Below, piece after piece: positions 17,611-25,341 of a DNA stretch of 64,000 bases. The notes under the pieces are model-generated. The model was not told the DNA's origin. It was given only the letters and a program-made list of their open reading frames with translations, and ran no database searches. Numbering within the stretch: the stretch's first letter is position 1; each line of letters opens with the position of its first letter. A program made the translations under genes and the position numbers. This stretch comes from Corynebacterium ciconiae DSM 44920. Its GTDB lineage: Bacteria; Actinomycetota; Actinomycetes; Mycobacteriales; Mycobacteriaceae. Where the stretch lies: NCBI RefSeq assembly GCF_030440575.1, contig NZ_CP047189.1, positions 124,001 to 188,000 on the forward strand, in the 5' to 3' direction.

Positions 17611-17658
17611 GGGGCCGGACACCGCCTGCCAAGTGCAGCCGCGGTGGCCGGTCCCTTT
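17611..17658 (+). terminator. Terminator of the PTS operon
   Basis: GGGGCCGG (17611-17618) and CACCGC (17620-17625) pair with GCGGTG (17641-17646) and CCGGTCCC (17648-17655), one mismatch between them, followed by TTTT. The remaining sequence to 17983 is the untranslated upstream region of dccT, in which I see only AT-rich promoter-like sequence around 17690-17820. Confidence 0.88.
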
Positions 17659-17983
17659 TGCGTATCTATGAACCAACCGCCGGCCCGAGTGCATACCGTG
17701 GCCACGGAACCCATCCAGATAGGGGTAGTGTTCTCAGGTTTTCCGGTGATTTCGGGCGAAAACACTCACAGTGATCACCCTAAGAACTACTCTAAAAAGG
17801 GTAAGCACTCCCTGCTACAGGAAGTGCTGCGCGGAAGCTGCCTTGGCAGCGGCCCCCGCCCCTGCCAGCAGGGGAAATGCCAGAAAAAGGGGGGCCGTAC
17901 ATCACCACAGAGAGCCCATGAGGTGTTGGCGAGCGGCTTCGCACCCGTTTTTCTTCACTCACACATGGAAAGCTGGTACCGCT

Positions 17984-19570
17984 GTGTCTACCCCAGTTAC
18001 TCACGAGTCGAGCTCCCACGCGCCGGCTGCCGACGCGGAGGCCCCCTCGGCCTCAGCGTGGCGTCGACAAGCCTTTGGACTCTTCTTGGGCGTCGTGCTC
18101 GCACTGATCGTCTACTACATCTTCCCGGAATCCGCGGCTGAGACCGTGAACAAGGCCTACCCAGACGCCGAGGATCCCTACACCTATCAGGCACTCCGCA
18201 CCACAGCCGCAGGCGCGGTGCTCATGGGCGCCTGGTGGATGACAGAAGCCATCCCGCTCGCTGCCACCGCCCTCGTGCCGCTGGCACTCTTCCCCTTGGC
18301 GCAGCTGGTGGACTTCGGAGACATCTCCGGCCAATACGGCAACCCCACCATCTTCCTGTTCATGGGCGGATTCATCCTGGCGCTCGGCATGCAACGCTGG
18401 AACCTGCACCGGCGTCTCGCGCTCAGCGTGGTGATGCTCGTGGGCACCAAGCCCAAGCAGCTCATCGCCGGCTTCATGATTGCCACAGGCTTTTTGTCCA
18501 TGTGGGTCTCCAACACCGCCACCGCCGTGGTGATGCTGCCCATCGGTGTTTCCGTGCTCGCGCTCACCGCTGAGCAGATCGGTGGATTTGAGAAGCAGAA
18601 GAAGTTCGCCACCGCGCTCATGCTCGCCATCGCCTACTCGGCCTCCATCGGCTCGCTCGGCACCATCATCGGCACCCCGCCCAACGCCCTGCTGGTCGGC
18701 TACATGTCCGACAACCACGACGTGCACATTGGCTTTGGTCAGTGGATGCTGGTGGGCGTGCCGCTCGCGGCGGTGTTCCTCGCCATCGCGTGGTTCGTGC
18801 TGGTCACCGTGTTCAAACCCGAGGTGAAAGACATCCCCGGCGGCCGCGACCTGATCCGCAATGAGATCAAAGCAATGGGCCCGATGAGCCGCGGCGAAAT
18901 CTACGTGGGCCTGATCTTCCTACTCACCGCGCTGAGCTGGATCTTCATCCCGATCATCATCCGCATCAGCGGCTCGGCGCTCAACATTGCCGACGCCGCC
19001 ATCGGCATGACCGCAGCGCTCCTGCTGTTCATTCTCCCCGCCGATGCCAAGACCGGTGTGCGGCTTATTGACTGGGACACCGCCAAGGAACTCCCCTGGG
19101 ACGTGCTGCTGCTCTTCGGTGGCGGCTTGGCGCTGTCCAAGATGTTCTCCGTCTCCGGACTCTCGCTGTGGATCGGTGAGCTCGCCCGAGACCTCAACGC
19201 CCTGCCCACCATCCTGTTCATCTTCGTCATCGCCGCGGTGGTGCTCATCCTCACCGAGTTCACCTCCAACACCGCCACCGCCGCAGCCTTCTTGCCCATC
19301 CTGGGTGGTGTGGCCGTAGGTATCGGCCTGACCACGATCGGTGGCGAGGAAAACGTGCTCCTGCTCACCATCCCCGTGGCTCTCGCCGCCACCTGCGCCT
19401 TCATGTTGCCGGTGGCCACGCCGCCCAACGCCATCGCCTTCGGTTCTGGCTATGTGCGCATCGGCGAGATGGTCAAGGGCGGTATCGGGCTGAACATCGT
19501 CGGCCTCTTCCTCATCACCGCCACCGTCTACCTCCTCGCGGTGCCTGTGTTCGGCCTCGTGCTGCCCTAG
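17984..19570 (+). CDS. dccT: Dicarboxylate:Na+ symporter (DASS/SLC13 family)
   Basis: 528-residue membrane carrier with about 12 helices, for C4-dicarboxylates (succinate, fumarate, malate). It has the two repeated SNT motifs of the family: WVSNTATAVVMLPIG and EFTSNTATAAAFLPI, and the PPNALLVG and PPNAIAFGSG segments. Corynebacterial DccT belongs here. The frame is open from 17771, but the first 71 codons look non-coding; I prefer the GTG at 17984 (STPVTHESSSH...), with GGAAAG at 17967-17972. This start is uncertain. It lies directly before the second tRNA-Arg. Confidence 0.88.
   Translation: MSTPVTHESSSHAPAADAEAPSASAWRRQAFGLFLGVVLALIVYYIFPESAAETVNKAYPDAEDPYTYQALRTTAAGAVLMGAWWMTEAIPLAATALVPLALFPLAQLVDFGDISGQYGNPTIFLFMGGFILALGMQRWNLHRRLALSVVMLVGTKPKQLIAGFMIATGFLSMWVSNTATAVVMLPIGVSVLALTAEQIGGFEKQKKFATALMLAIAYSASIGSLGTIIGTPPNALLVGYMSDNHDVHIGFGQWMLVGVPLAAVFLAIAWFVLVTVFKPEVKDIPGGRDLIRNEIKAMGPMSRGEIYVGLIFLLTALSWIFIPIIIRISGSALNIADAAIGMTAALLLFILPADAKTGVRLIDWDTAKELPWDVLLLFGGGLALSKMFSVSGLSLWIGELARDLNALPTILFIFVIAAVVLILTEFTSNTATAAAFLPILGGVAVGIGLTTIGGEENVLLLTIPVALAATCAFMLPVATPPNAIAFGSGYVRIGEMVKGGIGLNIVGLFLITATVYLLAVPVFGLVLP
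18061..18072 (+). repeat. Dispersed motif GCGTCGACAAGC
   Basis: Exact GCGTCGANAAGC copy inside dccT, preceded by GTG and read there as Trp-Arg-Arg-Gln-Ala. Confidence 0.75.
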
Positions 19571-19608
19571 GCGCTGCGCTGGGAGAAAGCGGCGCATCCG
19601 CCTCGGAA

Positions 19609-19654
19609 GAAACCGGCATTATGCCTTATGAACAGGCAATTTGCCGGTTTCTTT
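19609..19654 (+). terminator. Terminator after dccT
   Basis: GAAACCGGC (19609-19617) pairs with GCCGGTTTC (19643-19651) with an inner TGCCT/AGGCA pairing, followed by TTT. Confidence 0.82.
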
Positions 19655-19718
19655 GCGGAGGGTGTAATGTATTTTCTCGTTGCACAGCACTGATAATCAT
19701 CATCAGTTGCCACGCACT

Positions 19719-19794
19719 GCGCCCGTAGCTCAACGGATAGAGCATCTGACTACGGATCAGAAGGTTAGGGGTTCGAATCCCTTCGGGCGCACCA
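19719..19794 (+). tRNA. tRNA-Arg (anticodon ACG), copy 2
   Basis: All 76 bases match copy 1 at 2822-2897; anticodon ACG at 19752-19754, CCA encoded. Upstream flanks of the two copies are unrelated beyond one base; downstream both run into related terminators sharing AACCCCAGTTCATC. Confidence 0.97.
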
Positions 19795-19796
19795 AC

Positions 19797-19838
19797 AGAA
19801 ACCCCAGTTCATCCACATGATGAACTGGGGTTTCTGGT
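19797..19838 (+). terminator. Intrinsic terminator after tRNA-Arg copy 2
   Basis: 17-base perfect stem 19797-19813 / 19819-19835 with the 5-base loop CACAT. Its core AACCCCAGTTCATC repeats the one behind copy 1. It is a strong hairpin but the T-run lies inside the right arm. Confidence 0.82.
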
Positions 19839-19991
19839 ATGCGCGGCTGGCTGTGGCTCGCTATGGCGGGCCGGTGAGAGGCGGAAGCGGGGCGGTGCCT
19901 CTCGGCGGCCAGTATCACCGGGGTGCGGTGGCTGGTGCCTGCACAGGCCGTGTCCGCCTCCTGCCGCACCGCACCGCCTCGCCTGTTTTTT

Positions 19992-21041
19992 TTACAGCTG
20001 CTCCTCGTTCGACAGTGGGGCAGGGGCTTCGAGGAGTTCGATCCGGGCTCCAAGCCCCTCGGCGTGCACCAACTGCTGCACCCAGGAGGCGCTGCCGGGT
20101 TGAATGCGCAGCACGGGGCGGGAGCTGATCTGGGTGCCGCTGGTGGGGGTGGAATTGCTGCGTGCCTCGAAGCGCACGCGGGAGCGATACCCGAAATCCA
20201 CCAGCTCGCCGATGTTCGGCGCGGAGGTGGTGAGGTGCGTGCGGGCGTCGTTCAGCAAATTCAATGCCTCATCAAGGGCGGTGAGTACTGCCTCGTGGTT
20301 GGTTTCGCACATGGCGCGTACGAGCGAGGGCGCCGAGCCGGCCACGCGGGTGCCGTCGCGGAAAGAGCCCGCGGCAAGGGATAGGGCGAGCGGTCCGCCG
20401 TTGTCACCCACCACGGCGAGAGCCTCGGCGAGCAGATGCGGCACGTGGGAAATGCGGGCCACCGCGGAATCGTGATGATCGCTGCGTGCAGGAATCACCT
20501 CGGCGCCGACCTTGCTGGCCATGCGCACGCAATCCACCCACAGTTCCAGCCAGGTATCGTCCACGGCCTCTGGGTTGTCTGCTGCGTAGTCAAAAGTAAT
20601 CACCCATGCGGCCCCTTTGAAGAGCTCGTGGTGGGCGGCCGACCAGCCGGAATCGGCGGTACCGGCCATGGGGTGTCCGCCCACGTAGCGGCTGGCCATG
20701 CCGCGGGAAGTCACCTCGGCGAGCACGGCGGACTTCACGCTCACCACATCGGTAATGCCGCAGGAGGGGGCGTAGGTGGCGATGGCATCAAGCATTGTGC
20801 CGATCGCCGGCATCGGCACCGCCAACACAATGAGGGCCCCCTCCCGCTCGGCGCGCTCAAGGGTGGGCTCGAGCTCAGAGGAGACGTTATAGCCCTCATC
20901 TTGGGCCGTAGACACGGCAGAGGGGGAGCGGTTAAAGCCGAAGCAGGCGTGGCCGGCGCGGTGTAGATCGCGCAGCAAAGAGCCGCCAATCAGGCCCAAA
21001 CCGAGGATGCAGACGGGACGAGAAATGTTATGCGGGATCAT
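19992..21041 (-). CDS. tyrA: Prephenate/arogenate dehydrogenase
   Basis: 349-residue TyrA: oxidative decarboxylation of prephenate or arogenate in tyrosine synthesis. The Rossmann motif GLGLIGGSLLRD is near residue 13, followed by VVSVKS and GGHPMAGT. No chorismate mutase domain is fused. Characterised corynebacterial TyrA enzymes prefer arogenate; the sequence alone does not settle it. I used ATG at 21041; a TTG six codons upstream is possible. No clear RBS, so probably leaderless. It is transcribed away from the 21080 gene with only 38 bases between. Confidence 0.92.
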   Translation of the reverse strand: MIPHNISRPVCILGLGLIGGSLLRDLHRAGHACFGFNRSPSAVSTAQDEGYNVSSELEPTLERAEREGALIVLAVPMPAIGTMLDAIATYAPSCGITDVVSVKSAVLAEVTSRGMASRYVGGHPMAGTADSGWSAAHHELFKGAAWVITFDYAADNPEAVDDTWLELWVDCVRMASKVGAEVIPARSDHHDSAVARISHVPHLLAEALAVVGDNGGPLALSLAAGSFRDGTRVAGSAPSLVRAMCETNHEAVLTALDEALNLLNDARTHLTTSAPNIGELVDFGYRSRVRFEARSNSTPTSGTQISSRPVLRIQPGSASWVQQLVHAEGLGARIELLEAPAPLSNEEQL

Positions 21042-21079
21042 CCGACAAGTGTGGCACAAAACGACTACGGTTACGTGGT

Positions 21080-21574
21080 ATGAGTGCCGATCGCGTCGAC
21101 TTTTCTGTGGTGGTTACCCTCAACAACGGCCAGTGGCAGGTGCAGAGCTACGAGGATGACTTCGAAAGCCTAGACACCTCCATTTCTGCGGTGCGCAGCC
21201 TCCGCGCGGAAGGCCCCGCCTTCGCCCTGCTGTGCAGCGAGGACGACTATTTCATCATCGTTCGCCCCACCCCTTCGCGGGTTTTTGCATTGCTTTCCGA
21301 CGCCACCTACGCCCTCGAGGACGACCTTGCCGAGGACGTACTCGATGAACTCGGCATCGACCTGCCGGATCTGGATGAGGACGAGCTTGATGATGTCGAC
21401 CCGTGGGCTGAAGGAGACTTCACCATCCTCGAAGACGTCGGCCTGCCCGAGCAGGTGATGGACGTGATCCTCGACGACGAGGAGCTCTGGCCCTCCGAGG
21501 CGCTGATGAAGATCGCCGAGGAGCTGGGCTTTGATGAGCAGCTCGCCGATGTCACCGGGCTTGAGCTCTCCTAA
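21080..21574 (+). CDS. tRNA adenosine deaminase-associated protein
   Basis: 164-residue acidic protein of the actinobacterial family found next to tadA (TIGR03941). Recognisable features are FSVVVTLNNGQWQV at the N-terminus, AFALLCSEDDYFIIVRP and a strongly acidic middle (DLPDLDEDELDDVDPW). No catalytic motif is seen. Its stop lies 4 bases before the proposed tadA start, so the two are co-transcribed. It may assist TadA, but the function is not established. Confidence 0.85.
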   Translation: MSADRVDFSVVVTLNNGQWQVQSYEDDFESLDTSISAVRSLRAEGPAFALLCSEDDYFIIVRPTPSRVFALLSDATYALEDDLAEDVLDELGIDLPDLDEDELDDVDPWAEGDFTILEDVGLPEQVMDVILDDEELWPSEALMKIAEELGFDEQLADVTGLELS

Positions 21575-21578
21575 ATCC

Positions 21579-22052
21579 GTGTTGCCCACACCGCGCTACC
21601 TGCGCGAGGCTGAATTGCTCATGCACCGCGCCCTTGAGGTGGCGGCGCGTACCCCCGCCGGCGATGTCCCCGTAGGTGCGGTGATTGTCGATCCTGAAGG
21701 GCGTGAGGTGGCGCGGGCAACGAATCGTCGAGAAGCCGATGCCGATCCCACAGCCCACGCCGAGGTGCTCGCCATCCGGGAGGCCGTGCGCCAGGTGGGC
21801 GATGGCTGGAGGTTAGAAGACTGCACGCTGGTCGTGACCCTCGAACCCTGCGCCATGTGCGCCGGCGCGGCCGTCGGGGCCAGGGTGGGGCGCATCATTT
21901 TCGGAGCGTATGAACCCAAAACGGGCGCCTGCGGCTCCGTCTATGACATCCCACTAGATCCGCTCACCGTGCATCGCCCTGAGCTTATCGGCGGCGTGTT
22001 GCGAGAAGAGTGCGAGGCGCTTATGCAGGGGTTTTTCCGAAACCTACGGTGA
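21579..22052 (+). CDS. tadA: tRNA adenosine(34) deaminase
   Basis: 157-residue zinc deaminase converting A34 to inosine in tRNA-Arg(ACG). Zinc and catalytic motifs are TAHAEVLAIREA (His and the proton-shuttling Glu) and LEPCAMCAGA (two Cys). Both tRNA-Arg(ACG) genes of this window encode its substrate. I chose GTG at 21579, just behind the previous stop; ATG at 21549, overlapping that gene, is an alternative because no strong RBS is present at either. Ordinary length for the family. Confidence 0.9.
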   Translation: MLPTPRYLREAELLMHRALEVAARTPAGDVPVGAVIVDPEGREVARATNRREADADPTAHAEVLAIREAVRQVGDGWRLEDCTLVVTLEPCAMCAGAAVGARVGRIIFGAYEPKTGACGSVYDIPLDPLTVHRPELIGGVLREECEALMQGFFRNLR

Positions 22053-22156
22053 GATAGGTAACGATTGGGTCTCAAAAACAACCCCACGTGGCGCGAGACG
22101 GGTTTCACATCTATTGTCGGTGATTGATAAACGTTCACCAACGGAAGGAGACTTTT

Positions 22157-22354
22157 ATGTCTGATCTCGAAAACGCAAAGGACGACCTCGTAGGAAAGGC
22201 CAAGGAAGGCTTCGGCGAGGCTACCGACAACCAGGACGTCAAGAACGAGGGCAAGGCCGACCAGGTTAAGTCCGACGTGAAGGACAAGGTTGAGGAAGCC
22301 GGCGAGGCTATCAAGGACAAGGCCAACGAGGTCCTCGGTAAGTTCAAGGACTAA
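22157..22354 (+). CDS. CsbD-family small stress protein
   Basis: 65 residues, rich in Lys/Glu/Asp, of the CsbD type: KDDLVGKAKEGFGEATD and a second half of the same helical pattern. Homologues are induced by general stress; the molecular role is unknown. GGAAGGAG (22143-22150) is 6 bases before the ATG at 22157, which I prefer to a TTG-started extension from 22124. It sits next to other predicted stress genes (UspA, YeaQ type). Confidence 0.85.
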   Translation: MSDLENAKDDLVGKAKEGFGEATDNQDVKNEGKADQVKSDVKDKVEEAGEAIKDKANEVLGKFKD

Positions 22355-22487
22355 TTCCTTAGCGCACGCCGCCGCTGTCCCAGTAGCGGCCGTGTGATTA
22401 GCCCGATCCGCTGCGTGCAGCCACTGCTGGACAGTGCTGCGCCAGCGGATTTGGTGTATGGCGCCACCTGACCGTAACCTATTACGC

Positions 22488-22575
22488 GGTGGCGTGTCCG
22501 AGCGGCCGAAGGTGCTCGCCTCGAAAGCGAGTGTAGGGTAATCCCCTACCGAGGGTTCAAATCCCTCCGCCACCG
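22488..22575 (+). tRNA. tRNA-Ser (anticodon CGA)
   Basis: Class II tRNA. Acceptor strands GGTGGCG (22488-22494) and CGCCACC (22568-22574) pair. Anticodon stem CTCGC/GCGAG encloses CGA at 22522-22524. Long variable arm, no encoded CCA. Confidence 0.96.
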
Positions 22576-22581
22576 CTCTTT

Positions 22582-22622
22582 AACTCCCGATGTATCTGTG
22601 ATGGATGCCTCGGGAGTTTTTT
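22582..22622 (+). terminator. Terminator of tRNA-Ser(CGA)
   Basis: AACTCCCGA (22582-22590) pairs with TCGGGAGTT (22610-22618), followed by TTTT. Confidence 0.85.
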
Positions 22623-22820
22623 CATGCCCGGCCCAAGCTAGGAGGCATAAGTGCAGGTCACAGTCTATGTGGGTGGGCAGGTGGCTGCTCGTGGGGGAGA
22701 TCCCTCACGGTGATAGTGGCCTCACCGGGCCCGCACTGGTTATAAACACTATCCCCACGGGCTATATCCAGGTAGGCTGAGAGGTGACAACAAGCCACGT
22801 GATTGGGAAGGCGATACACG

Positions 22821-23723
22821 ATGAGCAAAGAGCAAATCATTGTTGCTGCCGTAGATGGCTCGGAGGCCTCCAAGACCGCCGTGCGCTGGGCCGCCAACAC
22901 CGCTATGAAGCGCGGCGAGCCCCTTCGTTTGGCCGCAAGCTACGCGATGCCGCAGTTCCTCTACGCAGAGGGCATGGTTCCGCCGCAGGAGCTTTTCGAC
23001 GACCTGCAGAAGGAAACCCTCGAAAAGATTGAAGAAGCCCGGGCAATTGCGCACGAGGTGGCGCCCGACATCAAGATCGGGCACACCATCGCCGAAGGCT
23101 CGCCGATCGACATGCTGCTGGATATGTCCAAGGACGTCACGATGATCGTCATGGGCTCCCGCGGCCTAGGCGGGCTCTCCGGGATGGTGATGGGATCGGT
23201 CTCGGCGGCTGTGGTCAGCCACGCTGTCAGTCCGGTCGTGGTGGTTCGCGAAGACAGCCAGGTGCTGGACTCCACCAAGTACGGCCCCGTGGTCGTTGGC
23301 GTGGACGGCTCTGGGGTGTCCGAGAAGGCCACCGCCTACGCTTTTGCTGAGGCAGACGCCCGAGGTGCTGAACTGAACGCCGTGCACACCTGGATGGATA
23401 TGCAGGTGCAAACCTCCCTCGCGGGTCTGGCCGCCGCTCAACAGCAGTGGGCAAGCGTGGAGCGCGAGCAGGAAGAGATGCTTGATGAGCGTCTCGCCCC
23501 CTTCATTGAGCGCTACCCGAACGTGAAGGTGAACAAGATCGTCACCCGCGACCGGCCAGTGCGCGCCTTGGTAGACGCCGCCGAAGGCGCCCAGCTACTG
23601 GTGGTTGGCTCGCATGGTCGAGGCGGATTCAAGGGCATGCTGCTGGGCTCCACCTCGCGGGCTCTGCTGCAGTCCTCGCCCTGCCCGATGATGGTGGTTC
23701 GCCCAGATTCGGATCCTGATTAA
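22821..23723 (+). CDS. Universal stress protein, tandem UspA domains
   Basis: 300 residues made of two Usp domains (about 5-145 and 155-298). Each has the ATP-binding glycine motif: VMGSRGLGGLSGMVMGSVS and VVGSHGRGGFKGMLLGSTS, and each starts with an Asp-containing VAAVDGSEAS or VVGVDGSGVS. Such double Usp proteins bind ATP and are linked to dormancy and stress in actinobacteria. Start at 22821 is preceded by GGGAAGG; the frame from 22803 adds only six residues. Monocistronic. Confidence 0.92.
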   Translation: MSKEQIIVAAVDGSEASKTAVRWAANTAMKRGEPLRLAASYAMPQFLYAEGMVPPQELFDDLQKETLEKIEEARAIAHEVAPDIKIGHTIAEGSPIDMLLDMSKDVTMIVMGSRGLGGLSGMVMGSVSAAVVSHAVSPVVVVREDSQVLDSTKYGPVVVGVDGSGVSEKATAYAFAEADARGAELNAVHTWMDMQVQTSLAGLAAAQQQWASVEREQEEMLDERLAPFIERYPNVKVNKIVTRDRPVRALVDAAEGAQLLVVGSHGRGGFKGMLLGSTSRALLQSSPCPMMVVRPDSDPD

Positions 23724-23889
23724 AACGATCCCCACATTAAGGTTTGGACACGATTCGAGCACGAAACGTCCTACGGCTAGCTTTTAGGGATTCCGCTCTG
23801 TAGAACGGGTAGAAGCACCACACAACCTACGTGTGACTAAAAGTAGCGGTGCCTGCAGAAGGCGGGCACCATTAAGAAAGGACATACAC

Positions 23890-24147
23890 ATGCTTGGACT
23901 TGGTTTCTTTGGCTGGATCATTATCGGCGGCTTGGCAGGCTGGATTGCCTCCAAGATCATGGGCACCGACGCTCAGATGGGCATCGGCATGAACATCCTC
24001 GTGGGTGTTGCCGGCGGCCTCATCGGCGGCCTGATTCTCGGCCTCGCCCTGGACGTTGAGTCCGGTGGCTGGTGGTTCAGCTTCTTCACCTGCTTGCTGG
24101 GCGCTGTGCTCCTGCTCTGGGTCGTGGGCAAGGTCAAGAAGAACTAG
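23890..24147 (+). CDS. GlsB/YeaQ/YmgE-family membrane protein
   Basis: 85-residue protein with three hydrophobic helices and the family pattern GFFGWIIIGGLAGWIASKIMG, GIGMNILVGVAGGLIGG and a C-terminal VGKVKK. Often called transglycosylase-associated protein; induced under stress in several bacteria, activity unknown. AAGAAAGGA precedes the ATG at 23890. The frame from 23833 contains a non-conserved N-terminus and was trimmed. Confidence 0.88.
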   Translation: MLGLGFFGWIIIGGLAGWIASKIMGTDAQMGIGMNILVGVAGGLIGGLILGLALDVESGGWWFSFFTCLLGAVLLLWVVGKVKKN

Positions 24148-24159
24148 CCGATCACACCC

Positions 24160-24229
24160 CACAGCCTCTCAATATGAGGCTGTGAGAGCACGATCGTACG
24201 AAGGCCGTCGGGATATCCCGGCGGCTTTT
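24160..24229 (+). terminator. Two tandem hairpins after the YeaQ-type gene
   Basis: First hairpin: CACAGCCTC (24160-24168) with GAGGCTGTG (24176-24184). Second: a 22-base near-palindrome at 24204-24225 followed by TTTT, the better intrinsic terminator. From 24230 to the TetR start I find only the tandem repeat described next. Confidence 0.8.
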
Positions 24230-24446
24230 GTTATGCCTGCAGTACCCGTGTCGGATCTATCCCAACCACCCTGGACACATGTGCTGCGGTATCGGTGAAT
24301 CCACGCGGGGCATTGCTCTATCGATCCGTTCGCTCGGGCCGATTCGCTACCACGGCCCGCCCCAAACACGATATGCTGCTAGGGAAGAAACAAAACAGAC
24401 CGGTGCGTCTATACCGCCTTCAGGTGGCGCTATATGCGCGCCGGAT

Positions 24447-24492
24447 CCTCGCATGTGGCATCTACAGTGCCTCGCATGTGGCATCTACAGTG
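24447..24492 (+). repeat. Perfect 23-bp tandem repeat upstream of tetR-type gene
   Basis: Two adjacent identical 23-base units, 24447-24469 and 24470-24492, each containing CTCGCATGTGGCATCTACAG. They end 38 bases before the TetR start. Two units at a spacing near two DNA turns would suit cooperative binding of a regulator, perhaps the TetR protein itself; they could equally be a chance duplication. Confidence 0.75.
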
Positions 24493-24530
24493 AAGGCACT
24501 CACGTGAAGGAAGGGTGAGCGGAGAAAGCG

Positions 24531-25169
24531 ATGGCAGCAGCAAAGGGTGCAGGGACCAAGAAGCCTGGTCGGGCACGGCGGAAGAATCGCCCGAGCCCGC
24601 GGGAGCGGCTCCTCGCCAGCGCCACCTCGCTGTTCACCACCGAGGGCATTCGCGTGATCGGCATCGATCGCATCCTGCGCGAGGCAGATGTGGCCAAAGC
24701 GAGTCTCTACTCCCTCTTCGGTTCCAAGGACGCGCTCGTGATCGCCTACCTCGAGGCTCTGGATCAATGTTGGCGCAACGATTGGCAAGAGCGCGTGGCC
24801 GAGCTGGCAGATCCCGAGGAGAAGATCCTTGCCTTCTTCTCCAAGGCCATTGAGGATGAGCCGGAGAAGGACTTCCGCGGCTCCCATTTTCAAAACGCAG
24901 CCAGCGAGTATCCTCGGCCCGAAACCGATTCCGAGCGGGGCATCATCGCCGCAGCCCTCACCCACCGTCAGTGGATGCACGAGACCATGACGGCCCTGCT
25001 CACCGAGAAAAACGGCTATCCCAGTGAATCACTGGCAAGCCAGCTCCTCATCTTCCTTGACGGCGGCCTAGCCGGGGCCAAGCTCACCCACGATATCGCA
25101 CCGCTGCTTACCGCCCGCGATCTGGCGAAGCAGCTCCTCGGCGCCCCGCCCGCCGACTACGCCATCTAG
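24531..25169 (+). CDS. TetR-family transcriptional regulator
   Basis: 212 residues. The N-terminal helix-turn-helix reads RERLLASATSLFTTEGIRVIGIDRILREADVAKASLYSLFGSKDALV (about 24-70), in short segments typical of TetR. The ligand-binding C-terminal half (RGSHFQNAASEYP) resembles regulators with a TetR_C-type helical core of unknown inducer. A basic N-terminal extension KKPGRARRKNR may add DNA contacts. GGAG lies about 8 bases before the start. No obvious target gene is adjacent: the next gene is convergent. Confidence 0.88.
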   Translation: MAAAKGAGTKKPGRARRKNRPSPRERLLASATSLFTTEGIRVIGIDRILREADVAKASLYSLFGSKDALVIAYLEALDQCWRNDWQERVAELADPEEKILAFFSKAIEDEPEKDFRGSHFQNAASEYPRPETDSERGIIAAALTHRQWMHETMTALLTEKNGYPSESLASQLLIFLDGGLAGAKLTHDIAPLLTARDLAKQLLGAPPADYAI

Positions 25170-25341
25170 CGCAGCCAAGCAGGTAACCGAGCCGCGAGCG
25201 CGGAGGGCTTTCGTTCCTGCGCTCTGAGCTCTAGGGCTGTGTGGCGCGTTCTGCGGCGCACTGGCGCCTGAGCGCTCGAGAGACCACCCCCAGCTCAAGC
25301 ACGGCCCTTCTCGACGCCCGCTCTACTACGTCCCGCCCGCT

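Noticed and set aside
2898-19718. Prophage or genomic island proper between the two tRNA-Arg genes
   Set aside because: No integrase, recombinase, phage structural gene or att remnant beyond the tRNAs; the genes are ordinary transport and metabolism genes with host-like composition.
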